Notes: generated by a model from the sequence alone, not told the origin. Positions 1 through 5,971 are shown, counted from the first letter of the stretch. The stretch is 5,978 bases of DNA from an uncultured Lachnospiraceae bacterium (GCA_902803245.1 CADCPJ010000077.1:1-5978); one strand, 5' to 3'. Made by a program: numbers and translations.

Positions 1-59
1 ATTGTGCCGTCCTTTCCGACAATTACTTTTTCGATGTTTTCTTTGATTCGATTCAGCAT
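1..59 (-). CDS. MoxR-family AAA+ ATPase, N-terminal fragment cut by the window edge
   Basis: The minus strand opens with ATG at 59 and runs without a stop to base 1, giving MLNRIKENIEKVIVGKDGT and an incomplete Ile codon. A short amphipathic helix ending in I-x-K-V-I-V-G-K-D resembles the start of MoxR ATPases, where 'VVGKDEVI' comes just before the Walker A region. A good Shine-Dalgarno site, GGAG at 71-68 with an 8-nt spacer, supports this start. MoxR proteins are AAA+ chaperone-like ATPases. They usually sit next to genes for a DUF58 protein and VWA or transglutaminase-like membrane proteins, so such genes are expected to the left. Only 19 residues are visible and no Walker motif is in the window. 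The family call is recognition of a short N-terminus, while the presence of a gene start here is well supported. Confidence 0.7.
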   Translation of the reverse strand, partial: MLNRIKENIEKVIVGKDGT

Positions 60-90
60 ACAGATTTCTCCGGGATATGTATCTGTTAAC

Positions 91-125
91 GATGGCACCG
101 GCATCCCCTGGACACCGGTGCCATC
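91..125. repeat. Perfect 11-bp inverted repeat (stem-loop) between symporter and moxR-like gene
   Basis: GATGGCACCGG at 91-101 is the exact reverse complement of 115-125, with a 13-nt loop. The stem is G+C rich and lies 42 nt after the symporter stop and 32 nt before the MoxR start. Read on the minus strand, the stem is followed by GTTAACAGATACATAT, which has no run of T, so it is not a classical intrinsic terminator. It could be a weak or factor-assisted terminator, an mRNA 3'-end stabiliser, or a leader structure of the moxR-like gene. Confidence 0.6.
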
Positions 126-137
126 TGCTGTTGCTGC

Positions 138-150
138 AAAAATGATTTTT
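138..150. repeat. 13-bp A/T palindrome just after the symporter stop
   Basis: AAAAATGATTTTT is a perfect palindrome around the central G, starting 17 nt downstream of the symporter stop codon. On its own the stem is too A/T-rich for a good terminator. Together with the stem-loop at 91-125 it makes this a structured 3' region. Its function is not known. Confidence 0.4.
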
Positions 151-166
151 CTGTTCAGATCCCCAT

Positions 167-1567
167 TTACCCGAGCACGCCCTTGTTCGAGTTGTGCAGG
201 GTGGGAATCTCCGTCGTATCCTTGTCGTTGATGTGGCTCCCGGCGTACTTCTTCGTCTCCGCCGCGATCACACCGCTTAAGAGGAGGACGGCCAGGATAT
301 TCGGTATCGCCATGAGCCCATTAAGCAAGTCGGCCAGATCCCAGATCAGGTTCAGCTCCACCAAAGAGCCGATGAAAACGCCGGCGACCCAGAGAATCTT
401 GTAGATGAGGATCACTTTCTCGCCGAAGAGATAGACCGCGCATCTCTCGCCGTAGTAATACCACCCGAGAATCGTGGAGAAGGCGAAGGTGATGAGGCCG
501 ATGAGAAGGATCGTCACGCCGATTTTATGCGGGATCACGGAGAAGGCCATGCTGGTCAGCTGTCCGCCGTTTCCGGAGAGGCCGTCGATGTTGTCGTACT
601 TGATGATGGAGGAGACGAGGACGAGGCCGGTCATCAGGCAGATGACGACGGTGTCCCAGAAGGTCCCTGTCATGGAGACAAGCGCCTGTCTCTTCGGGTT
701 CCTGGTCTGCGCCGCAGAAGCTACGAGCGGGGCGGAACCCATGCCGGACTCATTTGAGAAGAGTCCGCGCGCAAAGCCGTAGCGGCATGCCATCGTGATG
801 GTGGAGCCGACGAAACCGCCGCCGACCGCTCTCGCCGTGAAGGCGGACTTGCAGATGACAACGATTGCCTCTCCGAGAACATTTGCATTCATGACCAGAA
901 TGATGATGCAGCCGATCACATAGAAAGCCGCCATGAATGGAACGAGGAGCTCGGTAACCCTGGTGATGGACTTGATGCCGCCGAGGATGACGAGCGCGAC
1001 CACGATAGCGAGCCCGATCGCGACGGCGATCTTCGGAGTGCCGAAGTTCGTGGCGAAGTTCGATGCAACCGCATTGGCCTGCACGGTGCAGCCGATGCCG
1101 AATGCGCAGACAGCAGCAAGGATTGCAAAGATGATGCCGGCCCATTTGGCGTGGAGTCCGCGGTCGAGGGCGTACATCGCGCCGCCGATCATGCTTCCGT
1201 TCTCACTCTTCACGCGGTACTTGACGCCGATGATGGTCTCGGAATACTTGGTGGCGATGCCGAAGATACCGGTGAGCCACATCCAGAGCACGGAGCCCGG
1301 TCCGCCCATGGCAATCGCCGTGCCCACGCCTATGATGTTGCCGGTGCCGATCGTCGAGCTCAGCGCCGTCGTCAGCGCTCCGAACTGGGAGACGTCGCCC
1401 TCGGCGTCAGGGTCCTTCTGCACGGACATCTTGATCGCCTTGAAGATGTGTTTCTGGATGAAACCGGTCCGGATTGTCATGAAAATGTGCGTTCCAAACA
1501 GAAGGATTATGAGCGGCCATCCCCACAAAAAACCATCTATCTTACTGATCACTTCACCAAAACTCAT
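167..1567 (-). CDS. Alanine/sodium symporter, AGCS family
   Basis: A 466-residue polytopic membrane protein, normal length for the AGCS (alanine or glycine:cation symporter) family, which imports small neutral amino acids with Na+. Family motifs are clear: QFGALTTALSSTIGTGNI from residue 61, GGPGSVLWMW at 88-97, a GIGxxxQAN segment at 157-165, NESGMGSAP at 272-280 followed by ASAAQTRNP, FWDT at 303-306, and FAFSTILGWYYYGER at 361-375. About ten or eleven hydrophobic segments are visible. The ATG at 1567 is preceded by AAAGGAG (1583-1577) with a 9-nt spacer. A candidate promoter lies at 1657-1629, so the gene can be transcribed alone. The usual QANS motif reads QANA here (residues 163-166). 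The substrate (alanine, glycine or both) cannot be read from sequence. The last ~25 residues are polar and not conserved. Closest named relatives would be AlsT/DagA-type carriers. Confidence 0.95.
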   Translation of the reverse strand: MSFGEVISKIDGFLWGWPLIILLFGTHIFMTIRTGFIQKHIFKAIKMSVQKDPDAEGDVSQFGALTTALSSTIGTGNIIGVGTAIAMGGPGSVLWMWLTGIFGIATKYSETIIGVKYRVKSENGSMIGGAMYALDRGLHAKWAGIIFAILAAVCAFGIGCTVQANAVASNFATNFGTPKIAVAIGLAIVVALVILGGIKSITRVTELLVPFMAAFYVIGCIIILVMNANVLGEAIVVICKSAFTARAVGGGFVGSTITMACRYGFARGLFSNESGMGSAPLVASAAQTRNPKRQALVSMTGTFWDTVVICLMTGLVLVSSIIKYDNIDGLSGNGGQLTSMAFSVIPHKIGVTILLIGLITFAFSTILGWYYYGERCAVYLFGEKVILIYKILWVAGVFIGSLVELNLIWDLADLLNGLMAIPNILAVLLLSGVIAAETKKYAGSHINDKDTTEIPTLHNSNKGVLG

Positions 1568-1628
1568 CGATTGCTGCTCCTTTCCCTCAAATCACTATAA
1601 AGTTGCACCGCGTTAAAGCGTTACACCT

Positions 1629-1657
1629 ATTTTAGCTAATTTTCACAGTGTTGACAA
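1629..1657 (-). promoter_or_regulatory. Sigma-A-type promoter for the symporter gene
   Basis: On the minus strand, TTGTCA (1657-1652) is separated by exactly 17 nt from TAAAAT (1634-1629). Each box differs from consensus at one position. Transcription would start near 1622, leaving a leader of about 55 nt with the AAAGGAG site. The -35 box and part of the spacer lie inside the downstream copy of the 55-bp tandem repeat. The spacer contains AACACTGTG, one of three exact copies of that 9-mer nearby, which would be well placed as an operator. A short direct repeat GCGTTA (1610-1615 and 1618-1623, plus-strand sense) lies around the expected start. The boxes are seen directly; activity is inferred. 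Confidence 0.6.
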
Positions 1658-1756
1658 GACAGTCATCCAAAAACGGCAAACACTGTGTTGATATTTTTCA
1701 CAGTGTTGACAAGACGGTCATCCAAAAACGGTAAACGCCGTGTTGATATTTTTCAC
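1640..1756. repeat. Two-copy tandem repeat, 55-bp period, duplicating the 3' end of the C39-like gene
   Basis: Bases 1640-1701 match 1695-1756 with four substitutions over 62 positions (1661/1716, 1677/1732, 1682/1737, 1684/1739). The upstream copy in the direction of transcription (higher coordinates) holds the last 13 codons of the C39-like gene including the TGA, plus flanking bases. The other copy repeats them after the stop. If translated in the corresponding frame, the second copy would read VKNINTVFAVFG and stop, against VKNINTAFTVFG in the gene. The repeat therefore arose by local duplication of a coding tail. The second copy is not in frame with the gene and is not translated. The same interval carries a stem-loop (1679-1707) and the symporter -35 box. 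Confidence 0.95.
1679..1707 (-). terminator. Stem-loop after the C39-like gene, possible weak intrinsic terminator
   Basis: AACACTGTG (1679-1687) and CACAGTGTT (1699-1707) form a perfect 9-bp stem with an 11-nt loop, starting 10 nt after the TGA. On the minus strand it is followed by TGCCGTTTTTGG, so a T5 run comes five bases after the stem. Position suits a terminator, but the T run is short and displaced. The same left arm can instead pair with 1644-1652 (26-nt loop). An operator role for these inverted 9-mers is an equally open reading. Confidence 0.35.
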
Positions 1757-2902
1757 TGCTCCGAGAATCACATCCACCGGCCACGAGACACCGCAGTACC
1801 AGTAGCTGTTGTCCATGTGTCCCGGGTCGTTGACGGCGATTGTCCCGTCGGGAAGGATTCCCACGAGCAGGATGTAGTGCCCTTCATTTGTAAATGGCGG
1901 GCTCCCCACGTGTTCCATGACCGGCTGGCCGTTCCTTAAGGCCATGAGCACTTCGTCAAAGTCGCCCGTGATGTAGGCGTCCACGCCGTAGGAGGCGGCG
2001 GAGACGGTGCCGATGGTCACCATGGAACCCATGCCGGCGACGTACTGCCCGTTTTCCTTAAATTCAATCGGAGATATGATTCTCTGCTCCACATAGGAGA
2101 GCGCCATCGCCGTCGCGAAGTAGCCGCAGCCGGCCTCGTGCATCGTGTGGCCGTTGACGTTGAATGTGGCGAGCGGCCAGTCCTCGAAGAGCCAGGTTCC
2201 GTTGACGCAGTATCCGCGCCCCTGGTTGTAATAGGGGACCATCATGACGCCGTTGGCGTCCTTCGGGCGGTCCCTGGAGAAGCGGTAAGCTCTCTGCGGG
2301 GCGTCTCTTAGGAGGACGTGATTCCAGAATTCCTCCGTGGAGTGCTTGTGGTCCACTCCGACGAGGGATGCGGCGTGGCTGACGATCGCCTCATTTAACG
2401 TGTCCGTGACGAGGAAGTACTCCCCGCCCCTCGTGATGCATGCCTGGTACACGTATGTGTTCCCGGCCTGCTCCGCGACCAGGTAGTCAGCCCCGTTGTC
2501 GCACAGGAAAAAGACGTCCGCGCCTTCGTCCAGCTCGGTTCCGTCCGACAGAAGCTCGATCTTCAGGCGGCTCTTCAGGATGGTCTCCTTGTGCTCGCGC
2601 TTTCTCGCGTCGCGCATGTCGAGGAGATGGATCTTCCACGCGCGGTACCAGCCGGCGTGCCCGCCGTCCGACGAGGAGGCACTGGCCGCGGGCTGTCCGC
2701 CGCCTGCCCCGGAGTTGTCTGCTGCCGTCTCTGCAGGTGCTGCTGTCTCTGCGGGCGCTGCTGTCGGTTCCTCCAGCACTTCTCCGATGAGGATGGACTC
2801 CGCAGAAACCGGCGCCGCCCCCTGAAGAAGGGACACGGCCAGCACCGCTGCCGCTATTTTCTTCTTTATCCGAACTGACTTCATTTTCCGTAATCTGTAC
2901 AT
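1718..2902 (-). CDS. Secreted C39-like (C39_2) cysteine peptidase-domain protein
   Basis: A 394-residue exported protein. Residues 7-34 form a signal peptide: a basic start, a hydrophobic core AAAVLAVSLL, and a likely cut after PVSA. An Ala/Pro/Glu then Gly/Ser-rich linker spans about 43-80, and residues 85-215 match no family I recognise. The C-terminal part (about 221-394) resembles Peptidase_C39_2: VPYYNQ at 222-227 with Q227 as probable oxyanion residue, AGCGYFATAMALSY with C259 as nucleophile, GHYILLVG with H342, and VNDPG with D359. The triad looks complete, so activity is plausible; the substrate is unknown. C39_2 domains occur in secreted Bacillota proteins and are not limited to bacteriocin transporters, and no ABC transporter is attached here. 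The start at 2902 has GGAAAG (2916-2911) 8 nt upstream. Met7 at 2884 would give a more typical signal peptide but has GGA too close. The gene follows the L,D-transpeptidase after 176 nt and may share a cell-envelope role. Confidence 0.85.
   Translation of the reverse strand: MYRLRKMKSVRIKKKIAAAVLAVSLLQGAAPVSAESILIGEVLEEPTAAPAETAAPAETAADNSGAGGGQPAASASSSDGGHAGWYRAWKIHLLDMRDARKREHKETILKSRLKIELLSDGTELDEGADVFFLCDNGADYLVAEQAGNTYVYQACITRGGEYFLVTDTLNEAIVSHAASLVGVDHKHSTEEFWNHVLLRDAPQRAYRFSRDRPKDANGVMMVPYYNQGRGYCVNGTWLFEDWPLATFNVNGHTMHEAGCGYFATAMALSYVEQRIISPIEFKENGQYVAGMGSMVTIGTVSAASYGVDAYITGDFDEVLMALRNGQPVMEHVGSPPFTNEGHYILLVGILPDGTIAVNDPGHMDNSYWYCGVSWPVDVILGAVKNINTAFTVFG
2721..2765. repeat. 18-bp in-frame tandem repeat coding the Ala/Pro/Glu linker
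   Basis: Two and a half copies of an 18-bp unit (2721-2738, 2739-2756, partial 2757-2765) encode the repeated hexapeptide around PAETAA at residues 50-61. Being a multiple of three, the unit can change in number without breaking the reading frame. Such a segment is typical of a flexible spacer between signal peptide and folded domain. Confidence 0.75.
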
Positions 2903-2922
2903 AATCTGCGCTTTCCGTGATG

Positions 2923-2950
2923 CTTATAAGCCGCGGCATCCGCCTGTGAA
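2923..2950 (-). promoter_or_regulatory. Candidate promoter of the C39-like gene
   Basis: On the minus strand TTCACA (2950-2945) is followed after 16 nt by TATAAG (2928-2923). Each box differs from the sigma-A consensus at one position. The -10 box sits in a 10-bp palindrome, GCTTATAAGC (2922-2931). The expected start near 2916 falls on the GGAAAG site used by the 2902 ATG, leaving almost no leader. Either Met7 (2884) is the real start from this promoter, or the gene is read mainly by readthrough from the transpeptidase. Confidence 0.4.
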
Positions 2951-2991
2951 CTGCGGCGGTGTGCCCCATGTTTCATAAAGCTCCAAACAGG

Positions 2992-3081
2992 CGGGGACTT
3001 CCCTCAGCCCTATAGCAGCGGGATGTCCGGCGTACTGATTCATTGTATCCATTGTAACCGGGGAGACGGGGACTTCCCTCA
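2992..3081. repeat. Exact 15-bp direct repeat, one copy including the transpeptidase stop codon
   Basis: The 15-mer CGGGGACTTCCCTCA occurs at 2992-3006 and 3067-3081, with copies 75 bp apart. On the minus strand it begins TGAGGG; in the 3067-3081 copy this TGA is the stop of the L,D-transpeptidase. The core GGGA-N2-TCCC is a small interrupted palindrome. The intervening bases show no other similarity. The rest of the 176-nt gap (2903-3078) holds the candidate promoter at 2923-2950 and no clear terminator. Confidence 0.8.
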
Positions 3082-4614
3082 CCCGCCGTGCGCCGCCTCG
3101 TAGTCGCCCGCGATCTCGCTGTCGGTGCCCGAGTAGAGCTCATTTTCCACTTCCGGGACCGTGTCGGCCCGGTCGTAGATGATCACCGGGACGCCGTCCC
3201 ACACGTTGTTGTAGAGGGTCTGCACCGCCGTATACGGCGTGTTGATGCAGCCGTGGCTCCCGTCGTAGAGCCAGATATCGCCCCCGTACTCCCCTCTCCA
3301 GCTGCTGTCGTGTATGCAGATGCCGTTGAACATGATGGCGATGACGTAGTTGGCAAATGCCGAGCCGTAGGTTCCCTCCATCGTGTGGTCGCGGAGCTTG
3401 TCGAGGACCATGAAGCAGCCGCAGGGCGTCGCCCTCTTTCTCGTCGCGAGGCCGGACACGATGCCCGTTCCGACGATGATCTCCCCGTCGATGTAATACC
3501 ACATATGCTGCTCGTCGAGGCTGATCTCGATGTAGGTTTTCCCGAAATCCCCTCCGAGCTCATCCCGCTCGTATCCGAGCTGGTTCCAGGTGCACTCCAC
3601 GCTCTGGCTCTGCCCCGTGATGAGGGCGTCGCGTATCGCAGCTGCCGTCTTCTCGAGGTCCATGTCGTAGCCGAAGCAGTCCCATTTGCTTCCTCCGACC
3701 TCCACGATGTCCCCGGCGTGGGCCTTGAACTTCCGCTTGCGGCCGAAGGTGCTGTACTTGTCGCGGAGCCCGACCGCGTAGGCGTATGCCGGGTCGGAGT
3801 TCACGGTGATCTCTCCGGTGTCCATATTGTAGTCGAGCCAGCTCCCGTAGATCTCTTTGGTCAGCTCCTCGGTGACGCCGCCCTCCATATTGATGCGGAT
3901 GACGGTATCCTGAAAGGCTCCGATCGGCGCGAACTGCTTCTGAAGAGTCTCGTCCGAGGCATAGAGGGACGCCTTCTCGTAGCAGCCCGCCTTGTCGAGG
4001 TCGATCTCAGTCTCGCCGGAGCGGATCGCCGAGGCGATCGCCTCGTAGGTCCTGTCGGAATTTAACCGGTTCCCGTCGTCGGCCTCAAAGAGCTCATAAT
4101 AGCCGCCCTTCTCCGAGCGGCCGATACAGGCATCGACCGGATCCCTGATGTCGTCCCCTGAGACGCATTGAAGCTCCCCGATCGCACTCTTTAGCTTGTC
4201 CTCGTCAAACACCGCGCTCCCGGCGGTCTTTATCTCCGTGGAGACAAATGGAGTCAGGGGCCATTTGAAAAAATTCTGATGCCTGACCATCTCCGGAAAT
4301 GACGGGTCCATGGCGAGCGCATAGGAGATCCGGTCGCCGCCTATGATCTCTTCATTTCCCTCGATGGTCTTTACTTTGAGCTGCCACCCCTCATAGGTGT
4401 GCCTGTATACCTCCTCGGCCTCCTCAGCCGTCATGTGGCTGACATTCACGCCGTTTACGGAGGTGTTCTCCTGAAAGCGCCCGCTAAGGACAATCATGCC
4501 CGCGATGTAGGCCGAAAGGACGGAGATGCCGAGGATGATCAGGACGGTCTTCTTAAGCTTCTTCATTTTTTCCGGCCGGAGCCTTCTCTTCTTGCCTTCT
4601 GTCTCTCCTGTCAA
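3079..4614 (-). CDS. Membrane-anchored L,D-transpeptidase (YkuD domain) with peptidoglycan-binding-like region
   Basis: A 511-residue protein that makes 3-3 peptidoglycan cross-links, or attaches other groups to stem peptides, outside the membrane. Residues 1-20 are basic and cytoplasmic, and 21-45 form one membrane helix. Residues ~50-345 resemble the PG_binding_4-type region common in Bacillota enzymes of this class, starting with SVNGVNVSHMTAEEA. The YkuD domain covers ~359-480: IHDSSWR with H435, then SHGCIN at 453-458 with catalytic C456, fitting the H-x17-SHGC pattern. The acidic 481-511 tail is not recognised. The start is TTG at 4614, chosen because AGGAG lies 7 nt upstream; ATG at 4566 (residue 17) would still keep the membrane helix but has only GGA very close by. 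The gene starts 12 nt after the aspartate kinase stop, so co-transcription is near certain. The exact cross-link made is inferred from the family. Confidence 0.93.
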   Translation of the reverse strand: MTGETEGKKRRLRPEKMKKLKKTVLIILGISVLSAYIAGMIVLSGRFQENTSVNGVNVSHMTAEEAEEVYRHTYEGWQLKVKTIEGNEEIIGGDRISYALAMDPSFPEMVRHQNFFKWPLTPFVSTEIKTAGSAVFDEDKLKSAIGELQCVSGDDIRDPVDACIGRSEKGGYYELFEADDGNRLNSDRTYEAIASAIRSGETEIDLDKAGCYEKASLYASDETLQKQFAPIGAFQDTVIRINMEGGVTEELTKEIYGSWLDYNMDTGEITVNSDPAYAYAVGLRDKYSTFGRKRKFKAHAGDIVEVGGSKWDCFGYDMDLEKTAAAIRDALITGQSQSVECTWNQLGYERDELGGDFGKTYIEISLDEQHMWYYIDGEIIVGTGIVSGLATRKRATPCGCFMVLDKLRDHTMEGTYGSAFANYVIAIMFNGICIHDSSWRGEYGGDIWLYDGSHGCINTPYTAVQTLYNNVWDGVPVIIYDRADTVPEVENELYSGTDSEIAGDYEAAHGG

Positions 4615-4621
4615 AGAAGCA

Positions 4622-4626
4622 CTCCT
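4622..4626 (-). promoter_or_regulatory. Ribosome-binding site that sets a TTG start for the L,D-transpeptidase
   Basis: AGGAG at 4626-4622 begins immediately after the TAA stop of aspartate kinase (4629-4627) and lies 7 nt before TTG at 4614-4612. The placement favours the TTG over the in-frame ATG at 4566. It also suggests that ribosomes finishing the kinase can reinitiate on the transpeptidase, that is, translational coupling. Confidence 0.75.
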
Positions 4627-5946
4627 TTAGATCCGGGTCTCGACAAATATCGCGTAGATCGCGCGGATGGCGGTCTCGAAGTCCCTGTTTTCGACGCCGA
4701 TGATGATGTTGAGCTCGGAGGAGCCCTGGTCGATCATGCGGATGTTGACGTGTGCGTGGGCCAGGGCGGAGAAAATCCGGGCCGCCGTGCCCCGCATGGA
4801 GCGCATGCCGCGGCCGACCACGGCGATGAGGGCCAGGTCGGACTCGATCTCCACGCTGTCCGGCTGGCAGTGCCGGTGGATGGCGGACACCACGCGCTGC
4901 TCCTTGTCCATGAATTCGCTCTCGTGGACGACGACGGTCATCGTGTCGATTCCGGAGGGCATGTGCTCGAAGGAGATGTTGTTCTCCTCAAATGCCTCAA
5001 GCACTTTCCTGCCGAAGCCGATCTCTGAGTTCATCATAGCCTTTGTTACGGAAACCGCGCAGAAGCCCTTCTTGCCGGCCACGCCGGTGATGGTGAACTT
5101 CGGCTTCTTGGCCGTGCTCTCCACGATCCAGGTTCCCTCGTCCTCCGGGCGGTTGGTGTTCCGGATGTTGATGGGGATTCCCTTCGACCTCACGGGGAAG
5201 ATCGCGTCCTCGTGGAGCACCGCGGCTCCCATATAGCTGAGCTCGCGGAGTTCGCGGTAAGTGATCGTGTGGATCGCCACGGGATTGTTGACGACGCGCG
5301 GGTCCGCCACGAGGAATCCGGAGACGTCCGTCCAGTTCTCGTAGATGTCCACTTTGGCCGCGCCGGCGACGATGGAGCCCGTCACGTCCGAGCCGCCGCG
5401 GGAGAAGGTCTTCACTTTCCCGTCCTTGCTCTGCCCGTAAAATCCCGGAATGACGGCGTGGTCCACCATCTCCAGCTTTGCCCTCATCATCTTCTCGGTC
5501 TTGTAGGAGTTGAGCCCGCCCTCCTCGTTGAAGAAGATCACCTCGTAGGGATCGACGAACTGGAATCCGAGATAGGCGGCCATGATGATGCCGTTTAAAT
5601 ACTCGCCGCGGGATGCCGCATAGTCCATATACGGATCCTCCAGCATCCTGCGCTCGATGACCGCAAACTCCGACTCGAGGCTTAAGTCGAGCGAGAGCCC
5701 GGAGATGATGTCTTCATATCTCCTGCGGATCTGCGCGAGCTTCTCGGAGAAATCTCCGCCCTTCACCGCGATCTGGTACATCTGGATCAGAAGGTCCGTC
5801 ACCTTCGTGTCCGCCGGATAGCGCTTGCCGGGCGCGCTCGGAATCACATAGATTCTTGACTCGTCTGAGCGGATGATATCCGCAGCCTTCCTGAACTGAC
5901 CCGCGTCCGCAAGTGAGCTTCCGCCAAACTTCACTACCTTTCTCAT
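4627..5946 (-). CDS. Aspartate kinase, monofunctional, with two C-terminal ACT domains
   Basis: A 439-residue enzyme that phosphorylates L-aspartate, the first step toward lysine/diaminopimelate, threonine and methionine. KFGGSS at residues 6-11 is the nucleotide-binding start, SRGEY at 112-116 lies in the aspartate site, FSRGGSDVTGS at 181-191 is the second phosphate-binding motif, and TDVSGFLVADPRVV at 206-219 is the family segment near the ATP site. ACT domains follow at about 286-341 (with HMPSGIDTMTVVV) and 370-435 (with VVGRGMRSMRGTAARIF), implying feedback inhibition by an end-product amino acid. Length fits the 'class III' type found in Clostridia and in Bacillus YclM, not the alpha/beta type of Bacillus LysC. 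The ATG at 5946 has AGGAAG (5960-5955) 8 nt upstream. Which amino acid inhibits it cannot be read here. No homoserine dehydrogenase domain is fused. Confidence 0.97.
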   Translation of the reverse strand: MRKVVKFGGSSLADAGQFRKAADIIRSDESRIYVIPSAPGKRYPADTKVTDLLIQMYQIAVKGGDFSEKLAQIRRRYEDIISGLSLDLSLESEFAVIERRMLEDPYMDYAASRGEYLNGIIMAAYLGFQFVDPYEVIFFNEEGGLNSYKTEKMMRAKLEMVDHAVIPGFYGQSKDGKVKTFSRGGSDVTGSIVAGAAKVDIYENWTDVSGFLVADPRVVNNPVAIHTITYRELRELSYMGAAVLHEDAIFPVRSKGIPINIRNTNRPEDEGTWIVESTAKKPKFTITGVAGKKGFCAVSVTKAMMNSEIGFGRKVLEAFEENNISFEHMPSGIDTMTVVVHESEFMDKEQRVVSAIHRHCQPDSVEIESDLALIAVVGRGMRSMRGTAARIFSALAHAHVNIRMIDQGSSELNIIIGVENRDFETAIRAIYAIFVETRI

Positions 5947-5971
5947 ATCAATTGCTTCCTGAACCCTTCCT

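Noticed and set aside
933..1616. 227-residue plus-strand open frame opposite the symporter
   Set aside because: It is antisense to well-conserved AGCS motifs and has no recognisable domain.
1605..1630. Possible catabolite-responsive (cre) site in the symporter leader
   Set aside because: The GTAACGCTTTAACG segment only loosely resembles cre and misses the central CG register, so it was not called.
1640..1756. Repeat considered as a CRISPR array or insertion-sequence end
   Set aside because: The two copies directly abut with no spacer between them, and the unit contains a gene's coding tail. There is no transposase or cas gene, so local tandem duplication explains it.
2487..2969. 160-residue minus-strand frame overlapping the 5' end of the C39-like gene
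   Set aside because: It is Arg/Gly-rich, while the competing frame carries a clear signal peptide and continues into the catalytic domain.
2924..3052. 42-codon minus-strand frame in the gap between the transpeptidase and the C39-like gene
   Set aside because: It has no Shine-Dalgarno site, no recognisable peptide character, and overlaps the 15-bp repeat and the candidate promoter. Too little support to call a gene.
3088..4065. 325-residue plus-strand open frame opposite the L,D-transpeptidase
   Set aside because: It is antisense to a gene with clear catalytic motifs, is rich in V, D, R and H as expected from reverse reading of G+C-rich codons, and shows no family motif.
4399..5028. 209-residue plus-strand frame across the kinase/transpeptidase junction
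   Set aside because: It is antisense to both genes, Asp/His/Val-rich, without motifs; a shadow of the coding strand.
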